A stretch of 64,000 nucleotides of DNA, from positions 682,001 to 746,000 of the forward strand of contig JANQAE010000001.1 of assembly GCA_024707225.1 (NCBI GenBank). The letters run 5' to 3'. This document shows, piece after piece, positions 40,818 to 51,816 of this stretch. The notes beneath the pieces were generated by a model. It searched no databases. It was not told the DNA's origin and saw nothing but the letters and a program-made list of their open reading frames with translations. Made by a program: the position numbers and the translations under genes. How positions within the stretch are numbered: position 1 is the first letter of the stretch; the number at the start of each line of letters is the position of its first letter. Source of the DNA: Dokdonella sp. (GTDB lineage: Bacteria > Pseudomonadota > Gammaproteobacteria > Xanthomonadales > Rhodanobacteraceae).

Positions 40818-41950
40818 TCAGGCCGTGTACGGGGCGTGCGCGAGCACGTCGCGCCGGTAGTCCTCGAGCGCGCGCGCCTCCGCGCGCAGCGCATCGGCGA
40901 TCGCGGCGCGGAAGCGCTCGTCGACGACGTGATGGAACGAGCGCGTCGCGACCGGCAGGAAGCCGCGCGCGACCTTGTGCTCGCCTTGCGCGCCGGGCTC
41001 GAAGCGCGCCAGGCCCTCGCGCAGGCAGTAGTCGATGCCCTGGTAGTAGCAGGCCTCGAAATGCAGGCCCGGCACCTCGGACTCGGCACCCCAGTAGCGG
41101 CCGTACAGCGTGTCGGCCGAGCGCAGGAACAGCGCCATCGCGACCAGCTCGGCGCCGCGCCGGCACAGGACGACCATGCTGCGCGTCGGCAGGGCGCGGC
41201 CGAGATGGCGGAAGAACGCCGGCGTCAGCGCCGCGTAGTTGCCGTGCGCGTCGAAGGTCCGCCGATAGAGACGGTGCACGGCGTTCCACGTCGCCTCGTC
41301 GAGATCGCCGCCGAGCATCGGGGTGCAGTGCACGCCGGCGCGAGCGACCTGGGCGCGCTCCTGGCGGATGTTCTTGCGCTTCTTCGACGAGAGCGCGTCG
41401 AGGAAATCGTCGAAATCGCTCCAGCCGCGGTTGTGCCAGTGGAACTGCCAGTCGCCGCGCGCCAGCCAGCCGGCATCGGCCAGCGCGGCCGCGTCGTCGT
41501 CGGCGACGAAGTTGGCATGCGCCGAGGACAGGCCGAGCCGGCCGGTCTCGCGCTCGATCAGTCCGGTCAGCACGCGGCGCAGCGCGACGGCATCCTCGCC
41601 GCGGCCGGCGAGCAGGCGCGGGCCGGTCACCGGCGAATACGGCACGCCGGCCAGCAGCTTGGGGTAGTAGGCCAGGCCGTTGCGCTCGTAGGCGGCGGCC
41701 CAGCTCCAGTCGAACACGAACTCGCCGTGCGAGTTGCCCTTCAGATACAGCGGCGCGGCCGCGACCAGGCGCTCCTCGGCGTAGACGCCCAGATGATGCG
41801 GCTGCCAGCCGTACTCGGCCGACAGGCAGCCGTGGCGTTCGAGCCCGGACAGGAACGCGTGGCCGACGAACGGATTGTCGTCGGCCACCAGCGCGTCCCA
41901 GTCGGCGGCCTCGATCGCGTCGAGGCGGGGTGGAAGCGCGCGTGCAGCAT
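40818..41950 (-). CDS. GNAT/DUF482-type N-acyltransferase (5' end frameshifted in this sequence)
   Basis: Cytoplasmic protein with the DUF482 (FemAB/GNAT-like) fold: NPFVGHAFLSGLE, YGWQPHHLGVY, SKKRKNIRQERAQV, LVAMALFLRSADTLYGRYWG and FEACYYQGIDYC. The open frame from GTG 41888 lacks the usual first ~20 residues. Moving back one frame at a C run (41927-41930) restores an ATG at 41950 and the text RLDAIEAADWDALVADDNPF, which fits the family N-terminus. I therefore place the start at 41950 with one C missing. Restored length is about 377 residues. Confidence 0.82.
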
Positions 41951-41982
41951 CGCGGCAGGTCGCGCCGTCGCGCGGCCCGGTC

Positions 41983-43167
<1,185 letters not shown>

Positions 43168-43213
43168 TCAGAATGCTGGTCCGAATTCCAACCCCACTTT
43201 GCGGAGATTCACG

Positions 43214-44275
43214 ATGCGCATCGGTATTCCTGCCGAAACCAAGACCCTCGAAGGGCGTGTTGCCCTGGTGCCGGCCGCCTGCGCCGATCTGGTCAAGCGT
43301 GGCCACGAGGTCTTCATCGAGGCCGGTGCCGGCCGCAAGAGCGGGTTCTCCGACGAGGACTTCTCGCGCGTGGGCGTCAAGGTCGTCGCCGATGCCGATG
43401 CGCTGTACGCGGCCGGCGAGCTGATCGTCAAGGTCAAGGAGCCGATCGCCGGCGATCTGTCGCGTCTGCGCAAGGATCATCTGCTGTTCTGCTATCTGCA
43501 CCTGGCCGCCGAGCCGGCGCTGACCGCGCGCCTGCTCGAGATCGGCCTGACCGGCGTCGCGTTCGAGTCGGTGCAGGAAGCCGACGGCTCGCTGCCGCTG
43601 CTGGCGCCGATGTCGGTGATCGCCGGCCGCATCGCCGTGCAGATCGGCACGCATCTGCTGCACCAGCCGGCCGGCGGCAAGGGCAAGCTGCTCGGCGGCC
43701 TGCCGTCGACCGAGCGCGGCAAGGTCGTCGTGCTCGGCGCCGGCGCGGCCGGCAGCAATTCGGCCGCGCTGGCGGCCGCCGGCGGCGCCAACGTCGTCGT
43801 GTTCGACATGAAGCCCGACCGCCTTGCGCAGATGATGGCGCTCGGCAGCAACGTCACCGCGCTGTATCCGTACGAGGAATACGTCGCGCGCGAAGTGCGC
43901 GACGCGGATCTGGTGATCGGCGCGGTGCTGATCCCGAGCGCGAAGGCGCCGCGCGTGGTCACCGCCGAGATGGTCAAGTCGATGCAGCCGGGCAGCGTGC
44001 TGGCCGACATCTCGATCGACCAGGGCGGCTGCTTCGAGACCTCGCGTCCGACCACCTGGGCCGAGCCGACCTACGTCGTCGACGGCGTGACCCATTTCGC
44101 CGTGACCAACATGCCCGGCGCGGTGCCGCAGACCTCCTCGCAGGCGATCTCGGCGGCGATCCTGCCGTACGTGCAGCGGCTCGCCAAGGGGCCGGCATGG
44201 CGCGAATCGGCGGCGCTCGCCTCGGGTATCAACGTCGATGCCGGCGCGATCGTGCACCCGGCATTGAAGTCCTGA
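43214..44275 (+). CDS. ald: Alanine dehydrogenase
   Basis: NAD-dependent L-alanine dehydrogenase of 353 residues (pyruvate plus ammonia to alanine). MRIGIPAETKTLEGRVALVP holds the substrate-binding region, LIVKVKEP the catalytic Lys, and VVVLGAGAAGSNSAALAA the Rossmann motif; SIDQGGCFETSRPTT is diagnostic. The 268-bp gap from trxB contains a TATAAT at 42946-42951 that could drive ald, and no gene. It occupies the lrp position of the usual trxB-lrp-ftsK order. Confidence 0.96.
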   Translation: MRIGIPAETKTLEGRVALVPAACADLVKRGHEVFIEAGAGRKSGFSDEDFSRVGVKVVADADALYAAGELIVKVKEPIAGDLSRLRKDHLLFCYLHLAAEPALTARLLEIGLTGVAFESVQEADGSLPLLAPMSVIAGRIAVQIGTHLLHQPAGGKGKLLGGLPSTERGKVVVLGAGAAGSNSAALAAAGGANVVVFDMKPDRLAQMMALGSNVTALYPYEEYVAREVRDADLVIGAVLIPSAKAPRVVTAEMVKSMQPGSVLADISIDQGGCFETSRPTTWAEPTYVVDGVTHFAVTNMPGAVPQTSSQAISAAILPYVQRLAKGPAWRESAALASGINVDAGAIVHPALKS

Positions 44276-44318
44276 CAAAACAATGGATTGTCCAGAGAAT
44301 CTCAGGTAAGTTGTTTCG

Positions 44319-46642
44319 GTGGCGCGCGAATCGAGCAGACAACCCCGACCGGTCTCCAATGCCTGGCTGCAACGCCTGGTGCGCGAGGCCGGTTTCCTGC
44401 TGCTCCTGCCGCTGGCGATCTACCTGTTCGCCTGCCTGGTGACCTATAGCCCGCAGGACCCGGGCTGGTCGCATGTCGGCCAGCCCGACCGCATCGCCAA
44501 CTTCGGCGGCGCGGTCGGCGCCTGGTTCGCCGATCTGCTGTTCTATTTCTGCGGCCGTCTGGCCTATGCGTTTCCGCTGCTGCTGCTGGCGATCGGCGCG
44601 GCCGTGCTGCGCGGCAGCGCGGCCAGCGAGCGCAACGCGTTCGGTCCGATGCTGCGCCTGGTCGGCTGCGTCGCGGTGCTGGTCGCCGGCTCCGGCCTGA
44701 CCCATCTGAACGTCGGCGGGCCGACCGTGCTGCCGGCCGGACACGGCGGCATCCTCGGCCAGGTCGTCGGCGGCGGCCTGCTGCACGCGTTCGGCGTACT
44801 CGGCTCGGACCTGTTCCTGCTCGCGCTGTTCCTGATCGCGGTCACGCTGGCGACCGGGCTGTCGTGGTTCGCGCTGATGGACGCGATCGGCCGCGGCCTC
44901 GTCAACGGCTTCGCCTGGCTCGGCGGCACGCTGCGCAAGGCCGACGACTGGAGCGCCGCGCGCGAGGCACGCGTGGAGCGCGCCGAGACGCGCAAGGTCG
45001 AGACCGTGCGCCAGGCCAAGCGCGAGCCGATCAAGATCGAGCCGGTGCTGGCGCCGATCGAGAAGAGCGAGCGCGCGCAGCGCGAGAACCAGATTCCGCT
45101 GTTCTCCGGCGCGGCCGCCGAGGGCGAGCTGCCGCCGCTGTCGCTGCTCGACGAACCCAAGCAGCAGGTCAAGGGCTACTCGCCCGAGACGCTCGAGGCG
45201 CTGTCGCGCCAGGTCGAGCTCAAACTGCGCGACTTCCGCATCGAGGTGCAGGTGGTCGGCGTGTTCCCGGGGCCGGTCGTCACGCGCTTCGAGCTGCAGC
45301 CGGCGCCCGGCATCAAGGGCAGCCAGATCTCGAGTCTCGACAAGGACATCGCGCGCGGCCTGTCGGTGGTCAGCGTGCGCGTGGTCGACGTGATCCCCGG
45401 CAAGTCGGTGATCGGCCTGGAGATCCCGAACGTCAACCGCGAGATCGTGTATCTGTCGGAGATCCTGCGCTCGGACCGCTACGACGCGATGAAGTCGCCG
45501 CTCGCACTCGCGCTCGGCAAGGACATCGCCGGCCGGCCGCACGTGGCCGACATCGCCAAGATGCCGCATCTGCTGGTCGCCGGCACGACCGGCTCGGGCA
45601 AGTCGGTCGCGCTCAACGCGATGGTGCTGAGCCTGCTGTACAAAGCCACCGCCCGGCCGACGTCAGGATGATCATGATCGATCCGAAGATGCTCGAGCTC
45701 TCGGTCTACGAGCGCATTCCGCATCTGCTGGCGCCGGTCGTCACCGACATGAAGGAGGCGGCCAACGCGCTGCGCTGGTGCGTGGCCGAGATGGAGCGTC
45801 GCTACAAGCTGATGGCCGCGGTCGGCGTGCGCAACCTGGCCGGCTTCAACAAGAAGGTCAAGGAAGAGGAAGCCAAGGGCCAGCCGCTGCTCGATCCGCT
45901 GTTCCGCCCCGATGCCTCGCAGCCGCAGCGTGTCGCCGAGCCGCTCAAGCCGCTGCCGTACATCGTCGTCATCATCGACGAGTTCGCCGACATGATGATG
46001 ATCGTCGGCAAGAAGGTCGAGGAGCTGATCGCGCGGCTCGCGCAGAAGGCGCGCGCGGCCGGCGTGCACCTGATCCTGGCCACGCAGCGTCCGTCGGTCG
46101 ACGTCATCACCGGCCTGATCAAGGCCAACATCCCGACCCGCATCGCGTTCCAGGTCTCCTCGAAGATCGACTCGCGCACGATCCTCGACCAGAGCGGCGC
46201 CGAGACCCTGCTCGGTCACGGCGACATGCTGTTCCTGCCGCCGGGCACCGCGACGCCCGAGCGCGTGCACGGCGCCTTCGTCGACGACCACGAGGTCCAC
46301 CGCGTCGTCGACTGGCTGCGCCAGCAGGGCGAGCCGGACTACATCGACGGCGTGCTCGAGGAAGTGCAGACGCTCGGCGACGGCAAGGTCATCAGCGAGA
46401 TCGGCCTGCCGCTCGACGCCGAGGAGACCGAGGGCGGCGAGGAGGCGCAGCTCTACGACCGCGCGGTGCGCATCGTCACCGAGACGCGGCGCGCATCGAT
46501 CTCGGGCGTGCAGCGCCATCTGCGCATCGGCTACAACCGCGCCGCGCGCCTGATCGAACAGATGGAACGCGACGGCGTGGTCAGCACGCCCGAGCACAAC
46601 GGCAACCGCACCGTGCTGGCGCCGCCGCCGCCGAAGGACTGA
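44319..46642 (+). CDS. ftsK: DNA translocase FtsK (frameshifted in this sequence)
   Basis: Division-linked double-stranded DNA pump, about 775 residues when restored. Four N-terminal spans ([19 protein letters not shown] and three more to about residue 185), a short linker, then the motor: [12 protein letters not shown] (Walker A), [27 protein letters not shown] (Walker B), [20 protein letters not shown]. The winged gamma domain ([20 protein letters not shown]) ends the protein. The frame stops at 45671 after LLYKAT and resumes one base off at [10 protein letters not shown]; one missing C in the run at 45652-45654 explains it. The gene is normally essential in part, so error is likelier than decay. 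Confidence 0.93.
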
Positions 46643-46723
46643 GCCGGCGCGGCCGGTTGGTCCGCGCTTCATCCGCGGCGCCGTCCAATCGGCGCCTTCG
46701 AGCCACCCGAAGAGAGTCCCGCC

Positions 46724-47379
46724 GTGCGATCGATCCTGTTCTGCCTGACCCTTGTGCTGGCCGCCGCGGCCCGCCGGCGCGCGCCGCCGACTCGGCGCGC
46801 GCACGCATGGAGGCGTTCTCCAAGGATCTGAAATCGGTCAGCGCCGACTTCAGCCAGACCGTGCGCACGGCGCAGGCCGCGGTCGGCGACACCTCGCGCG
46901 GCACGCTCGCGCTGCAGGCGCCGCGCCAGTTCCGCTGGCAGACGACCGAACCGTTCGAGCAGCTGATCGTCGCCGACGGCACGCGCGTGTGGATCTACGA
47001 TCCCGATCTGGAGCAGGTCAGCGTGCGCAGCCAGAGCAGCGAAGAGGCGCAGAGCCCGTTGACCGTGCTGACCGACCTGTCGCTGATCGACCGCGACTTC
47101 GTCGCCAGCGAGGCCGGCGAGCGCGACGGCCTGGTCTGGCTGCGCCTGAGCGCGCGCGCCGAGGAGCCGGAGTTCGAGTACGCCGAGCTCGGCTTCGACC
47201 CCGACGGTCTGTCGCGGATGATCTTCAAGGACCAGCTCGGCAACGTCACCGAGATGCACTTCACCGACTGGAAACGCAATCCGTCGCTGCCGGCCGATAC
47301 GTTCCGCTTCACGCCGCCCAAGGGCGTGGACGTGATCGGCGACGCCGACGGTCCGGAGGTGTTTCCGGTCCGTCCGTAA
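46724..47379 (+). CDS. lolA: Outer-membrane lipoprotein carrier LolA (frameshifted in this sequence)
   Basis: Periplasmic chaperone carrying lipoproteins from LolCDE to LolB. The GTG at 46724 opens a signal peptide (MRSILFCLTLVLAAAA); the frame then shifts at the C run 46770-46772 into ARAADSARARMEAF, which continues to the stop. One missing C restores a 218-residue protein. Core features: SKDLKSVSADFSQTV, RFRWQTTEP-like (APRQFRWQTTEPFEQL), DGTRVWIYDPDLEQVSV and LGNVTEMHFTDWKRNPSLP. It follows ftsK by 82 bases, the conserved position. Confidence 0.92.
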
Positions 47380-47474
47380 TCGCCCGATCGCGGCGGCGGC
47401 GGCCGGCGCGGCTTGAATCGCATCGAGCACGCCGGGGAGGGCGCGGCCATGCACAACGCAACGGCGGACGCGCC

Positions 47475-49628
47475 ATGAGCCGCATCGGCCTCACGGTCCT
47501 GGTCGCGTTCGCGACCGCACCGGTAGCCGCGATCCAGGCTGCGAGCGCGCCGGCAGCAGCCGGTGCCGCGCTCGAACGCTGCCGCGACCTGCGCCAGGCC
47601 GCACCGGCCGACGCGCTGGACGCCTGCGCGGCGGCGGCCGCGGCCGGCGACGGCGCGGCCGCGCGCGAGGCGATGTTCCACGCCAGCGAGGCCGCGCAGA
47701 CGCTCGGCCGCTTCGACGAGGTCGAGACCTGGCTCGCGCGGATCGCCGCGACGCTGCCGGCCGACGGTGCCGAGCGCGACCGGTTCCGGCTCGAACGGCG
47801 TGCCGGCATGCTCGCGTTCCGTCGCGGCGAACATGCCGCGGCGCTGGCCGCGTTCGACCGCGCCGGGCGGCTCGCCGAGCGGCTCGAGCCCGGCGATCGC
47901 GCGACCGCGCTGAACGATCTGGGCATCGTGCAGCGCAAGCTCGGCGATTATCCGGCGGCACTGACCAGCCTGATCGGCAGCCTCGCGATCAAGGAACGGC
48001 TCGGCGATCCGGCGCAGCTCGCGCCGGCGCTGCAGAACATCGCCGACGTCTATCGCGAGGCCGGCGATCTCGACCAGGCCGAAACCTATCTGTGGCGTGC
48101 GATCGCGCTGCACGCGCGGGCCGGCGCGCGCCTCAAGGAGGCGCATGCGCACGAGTCGCTCGGTCTGGTCGCGCTGGCGCGCGGCGATGCCGAGGCCGCC
48201 GTGCGTGCGTTCGCCGAGGCCGCGACGATCTTCGCCGAGGCGCAGGCCGCGCCGGACCAGCTGCGGGTGCTGCTGCGCCAGGGCGAGCTCGACGCCGCGG
48301 CCGGCGCACGCGAGGCCCTGGCGGCGCGGCTGGCCGCCGCCGATGCGCTGATCGCGCGTCTCGGCGGCGCGGTGCCGCTCGGTCATGCGCGGCTGGCGGC
48401 CGAGGCCGACGTGCTGGCCGGCCGCGTCCGCGCCGGCGCCGACCGCCTCGCCGCAGCGCTCGCGGCGCACGAGGACACGGTCACGCCGGAGCGCCAGCAG
48501 GCGCTGGCGCGGCTCGCGACCTGGTATGAATCGCTCGGCGACTGGGCGCGCGCCTATGCCGCGCAGCGGCAGGCCTTCGAGCTGCGTCATGCGCTCGACG
48601 AGCGCCAGCGCAGCGAGACGCTGGACCGGTTGCGCATCCGCCACGGCGTCGCCGAGCGCGAGCGCGAGATCGCCGTGCTGGCGCTGGACGGCGCGCGCCA
48701 GCAGGTGGCGCTCGAGCAGGCGCGGCGTACGCGCGATCTGCTGTTCGCCGGCGCCGTACTGCTCGTGCTGGCGCTGTGGGCGCTGCACCGGCGGCGCGTG
48801 TGGCGGCTGCGCGTGGACGCCGAGCGGCGGCGTGCCGCGCTCGAGCGCGAGCTCGCGCAGTTCCGCGCCGCGGCCGAGCGGCTGCGCGCCGACCGGCGTC
48901 GGCTGCGCCTCGCGCTGGAGCGCACCGGCGAGCCGATGCTGCTGGTCGACACCGCCGGGCAGGTCTATCTGGCCAATCGCGCCGCGCGTGCGCTGCTCGG
49001 CCGGCCGGCCGAGGCCGCCGCCGACGAATCGACCGCGCTGGCCGACTGGATCGGCGCGGCCCAGGCGGCGCAGGTCGCGCAGTGGTCGGCCCGCAGCGAC
49101 GAGGCGGCTGCGCCGCCGCCGGCCGGCGGGGCGGGGGTCTGGCTGCTGCCGCTGGCGCTCGAGGAGGAGCTGATCGTGCTCGGCCTGTCGACGTCGCCCG
49201 GGCCGCGCCCCGACACGCGCGACGTGCTCGACGATCTGGTCGAGGCGCACGTCCGCGACGAGGCGCCGCCGCCGGTGACACCGGCCGAACCGGCCGCGCG
49301 ACCGGCGGCCGGCCCGGTACCCGAGGCGTTCCGCGCGGCCCTGGTCGCGCTGATGCGCGAGGTGGTGGACCTGTGGGAATCGACCACGCGCAGGACGCGC
49401 GTGGAGCTGGCCGAGGCCAGCGGCGTGTGGCGGATCACGATCGACGACGGCCGCCTGCGCGTGCGCACGATGGAACGCTATCTGACGATGGAGCGCGTGC
49501 CGGACCGCCCGCGCTGGCGCGAGGTGCTGCGGACCGCATACTTCGTCGTCGCCGACTGTCCGCTCGATGCCGCGCAGCGCGAGCGGCTGCGCGGCCTGAT
49601 CGACGCGGTCAAGGCGCTGGCGCCGTGA
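47475..49628 (+). CDS. Membrane-anchored TPR sensor/regulator with PAS-like domain
   Basis: 717 residues: signal peptide 1-22; tetratricopeptide repeats from about 100 to 390 (for example ALNDLGIVQRKLGDYPAALT, ALQNIADVYREAGDLDQAE); a coiled-coil stretch; one membrane span (LLFAGAVLLVLALWALH); then a cytoplasmic PAS-like domain (RTGEPMLLVDTAGQVYLANRAARALLG in part) and a Pro/Ala linker. The last ~95 residues (LMREVVDLWESTTRRTRVELAE, RVRTMERYLTMERVPDRPRWRE in parts) look like a conserved helical or winged module I cannot name. No kinase or receiver motif is seen. It sits between lolA and rarA, where no gene usually lies. Confidence 0.75.
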   Translation: MSRIGLTVLVAFATAPVAAIQAASAPAAAGAALERCRDLRQAAPADALDACAAAAAAGDGAAAREAMFHASEAAQTLGRFDEVETWLARIAATLPADGAERDRFRLERRAGMLAFRRGEHAAALAAFDRAGRLAERLEPGDRATALNDLGIVQRKLGDYPAALTSLIGSLAIKERLGDPAQLAPALQNIADVYREAGDLDQAETYLWRAIALHARAGARLKEAHAHESLGLVALARGDAEAAVRAFAEAATIFAEAQAAPDQLRVLLRQGELDAAAGAREALAARLAAADALIARLGGAVPLGHARLAAEADVLAGRVRAGADRLAAALAAHEDTVTPERQQALARLATWYESLGDWARAYAAQRQAFELRHALDERQRSETLDRLRIRHGVAEREREIAVLALDGARQQVALEQARRTRDLLFAGAVLLVLALWALHRRRVWRLRVDAERRRAALERELAQFRAAAERLRADRRRLRLALERTGEPMLLVDTAGQVYLANRAARALLGRPAEAAADESTALADWIGAAQAAQVAQWSARSDEAAAPPPAGGAGVWLLPLALEEELIVLGLSTSPGPRPDTRDVLDDLVEAHVRDEAPPPVTPAEPAARPAAGPVPEAFRAALVALMREVVDLWESTTRRTRVELAEASGVWRITIDDGRLRVRTMERYLTMERVPDRPRWREVLRTAYFVVADCPLDAAQRERLRGLIDAVKALAP

Positions 49629-49637
49629 ACGGCGCGC

Positions 49638-50099
49638 TCAGCGCGTCGGATCGTTCGGCCCGCCAGGATGGGTGGGATGGGTCGGCAGGTTCGAGCGGGA
49701 CCTGCAGACCAGGCAGACGCCGCTGAGGCCGCTGGTCGCCTGGTAGGCAGTGTGGTGATCCGACCCCAGGAAGGTCGCCGGGCCGGTCACGACCGGAATG
49801 ATCGAGATCACATTGCCGGCCTGGATCAGGTTCGACGCGGCCCTGACGCAATGGGCGGTCGAGAAGCTGCGCGCCGCGTAGTAGTCGTCGTCGAACACGC
49901 CGCAATCCCGATCGACGGTGCCGAATGCGCAGGCCGGACTCTGCCGGAACGCATTGAGGAGCGGACCGGGTATCTCGAACGTCTCCACTTCCACGACTTC
50001 GCCGCCGGGACACCATCCGGTCGAGAACGGATCCTGATGAGCGGCGGCCGGGCCGGTGGCGGCCAGCATCAAGGCGAGCAGGCAGGCGAACGGTTTCAT
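49638..50099 (-). CDS. Small Cys-containing secreted protein
   Basis: 153 residues, signal peptide ending PAAA. The mature part has six Cys (WCPGGEV, PACAFG, RDCGVF, HCVRAA, GVCLVC) that could form three disulfides, and a disordered, Pro/Thr-rich tail. No family recognised. ATG 50099 is used; the TTG at 50105 is an alternative. It is divergent from another small secreted protein, and both promoters would overlap an inverted repeat. Confidence 0.75.
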   Translation of the reverse strand: MKPFACLLALMLAATGPAAAHQDPFSTGWCPGGEVVEVETFEIPGPLLNAFRQSPACAFGTVDRDCGVFDDDYYAARSFSTAHCVRAASNLIQAGNVISIIPVVTGPATFLGSDHHTAYQATSGLSGVCLVCRSRSNLPTHPTHPGGPNDPTR

Positions 50100-50171
50100 G
50101 CGCAAAGGCTCCGAGGCAGGACGGCGGCCGAGTCTGGGCAGCGTGCGGCCGCGCTGTCGAGGCCGGAAGCG

Positions 50172-50236
50172 GGACGAAACCGGGACGATATCGCGCTGCG
50201 CGGCCGCCTGGGCGCGATTCGTTCCCGGTTTCGTCC
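50172..50236. promoter_or_regulatory. Inverted repeat shared by two divergent small secreted-protein genes
   Basis: GGACGAAACCGGGA (50172-50185) is repeated in inverted form as TTCCCGGTTTCGTCC (50222-50236) with one extra base, 36 bases apart. It lies between the starts at 50099 (minus) and 50319 (plus), so each gene has one arm in its promoter region. Paired operator half-sites are a reasonable reading. Confidence 0.45.
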
Positions 50237-50318
50237 TCGCCGGTGCAGGCGGGCGTCGCTAGCGTCCCGGTTCGGCGCCGGGACCGTCCCGGCGCGACCA
50301 CCACGGAGAACGCGAACG

Positions 50319-50732
50319 ATGAAGCTCACCCCCTTGCTGCTGACGCTCGGCCTCTGCGCGGCGCCGCTGGCGCAGGCGACCAACGACACCCCGCTGAACG
50401 GCTGGATCGGCCAGGTCTGCTATTCCAACGGCACCGGCCGCACGGTCATCGACTACCAGAGCTTCAACGGCTGCGCCGTGCGCCTGCACGATGCGATCGC
50501 CGATCCGCCGTTCGGTACGACGGTGACCTCGGTCACCACCTGCTCGCTGCGCAGCACCGGCAGCGGCATCGCGCTGCCGTGGTGCGGCGTGCGCGACCTG
50601 CTCGGCATCGAGGTCGAGAACGGCGACGTCCGGCCGGTACAGGAGTTCCAGCGGCATCTGGACGACCTGCGCCGGCGCCACGGCATCGACGACTACGAGC
50701 GCAAGCTGCTCGAGCTGCAGCGCACGCGCTGA
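50319..50732 (+). CDS. Small Cys-containing secreted protein
   Basis: 137 residues with a signal peptide ending PLAQA and four Cys (QVCYSNG, NGCAVRL, TTCSLRS, PWCGVRD), plus a charged C-terminal helix (HLDDLRRRHGIDDYERKLLE). No family recognised. GGAGA lies ten bases before ATG 50319. It faces the other small secreted protein across a shared promoter region. Confidence 0.75.
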   Translation: MKLTPLLLTLGLCAAPLAQATNDTPLNGWIGQVCYSNGTGRTVIDYQSFNGCAVRLHDAIADPPFGTTVTSVTTCSLRSTGSGIALPWCGVRDLLGIEVENGDVRPVQEFQRHLDDLRRRHGIDDYERKLLELQRTR

Positions 50733-50740
50733 GCGGGCCG

Positions 50741-50770
50741 GGCGGGCGGCCGCAGCGGTGGCCGCCCGCC
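50741..50770. terminator. Terminator-like hairpin between convergent genes
   Basis: GGCGGGCGGCC pairs perfectly with GGCCGCCCGCC (11 bp) around an 8-base loop, nine bases after the small secreted-protein stop and before the convergent gene ending at 50806. No T tract. Confidence 0.5.
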
Positions 50771-50805
50771 GCATGGCGCGCCGAGGCCGGGCCGATGCGC
50801 GTGCG

Positions 50806-51816
50806 TCAGTCCGGCTCGTCCGCGAACGGATCGTCGTCGCCGCTTCCCGGCTCGCCCGGTGACATCGGCCGGTAGTCGCCGGGAATCTCGAACCGGTCGG
50901 CCGGCACCGCGACGCCGCTGCGGATCTCCAGGGTCGCCTTGCCGGTCTGGCGGCCGTCGCGGAAGCAGCGCCGGCTCAGCGCGATGCGCGGCGGGCCCGA
51001 CTCGTCGGCGGCCTCGGGATGCAGCTCGGCGACACCGCGCCCGACCGTCGCACCGACCGCCGCGATGCGATCGAGCCGGCGCAGCGCCGCGGGCTCCAGT
51101 CCCAGGTCGGCGATCGCGCTGGTGCAGTCCTCGCGCAGCACGCGGTCGCCGCGCACGAGCCGCTCGATGCGGCAGCGCCGTCCGTCGATCTCGATCTGAT
51201 CACCGCGCTCGACCGTCGTCGTGCGCCACGGTGCGGGCGCGGCCGGTGCGGCCGGTTGCGCCGGCGCCGAGCGTGCCCGGCCGGTCGCGATCGCCGCGCC
51301 GATCGCGCGACGCCGGTCGCCGGAAGCGTCGCCGCGCCGTGCCTCGGCGGCCGCTGCCATCGATTCGGCGCAGCGCGCGACCGCTTCGGGATAGTCCGGA
51401 TCGGCCAGGCCGAGTTCGGCCAGGTCCGGGCACGCGGCGATCTGCTGCGCGCGGAACGCGGCGGCCGCGGCCGGGGCATCCACGCCGGTCAGCGCCTCGG
51501 CCTGGCGGGCGGCGTGGATGTGGCTGGCGCGCATGACGTCGCTCTGGAAGTCGGCCGCGTCGTCGTCGGACTCCATCGTCATGTAGCGGCGCAGCTCGTG
51601 CAGCAGCTGCGTGGTCAGCTGCTCGCCGTCGTCGGCGATCGTCGACATCGCCGAGCCGTCGATCGTCATGTCGATGCGTGCGCGCAGGCCGTCGATCGCC
51701 ATGCGGTCGAAATCGGTCGCGCAGTCGCCGTCGCGGCGGTAATCGACGACGGTGCCGGCCTGCGCGGTCGCGCAGGCGACCGACGCGGCGAGCAGAAGAC
51801 GGCGGGCGGAGATCAT
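50806..51816 (-). CDS. Secreted protein coupled to a CsgG-like gene
   Basis: 336 residues with a signal peptide ending AQAGT. Early mature text FDRMAIDGLRARIDMTIDG and TTQLLHELRRYMTMESDD resembles the DUF4412 style of envelope proteins, but the match is weak. Middle parts contain Cys in IAACPDLAELG and ARCAESMAA, and a C-terminal acidic tail (GDDDPFADEPD). The ATG at 51816 overlaps the restored stop of the CsgG-like gene as ATGA, so the two are coupled and probably work together at the envelope. Confidence 0.7.
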   Translation of the reverse strand: MISARRLLLAASVACATAQAGTVVDYRRDGDCATDFDRMAIDGLRARIDMTIDGSAMSTIADDGEQLTTQLLHELRRYMTMESDDDAADFQSDVMRASHIHAARQAEALTGVDAPAAAAAFRAQQIAACPDLAELGLADPDYPEAVARCAESMAAAAEARRGDASGDRRRAIGAAIATGRARSAPAQPAAPAAPAPWRTTTVERGDQIEIDGRRCRIERLVRGDRVLREDCTSAIADLGLEPAALRRLDRIAAVGATVGRGVAELHPEAADESGPPRIALSRRCFRDGRQTGKATLEIRSGVAVPADRFEIPGDYRPMSPGEPGSGDDDPFADEPD

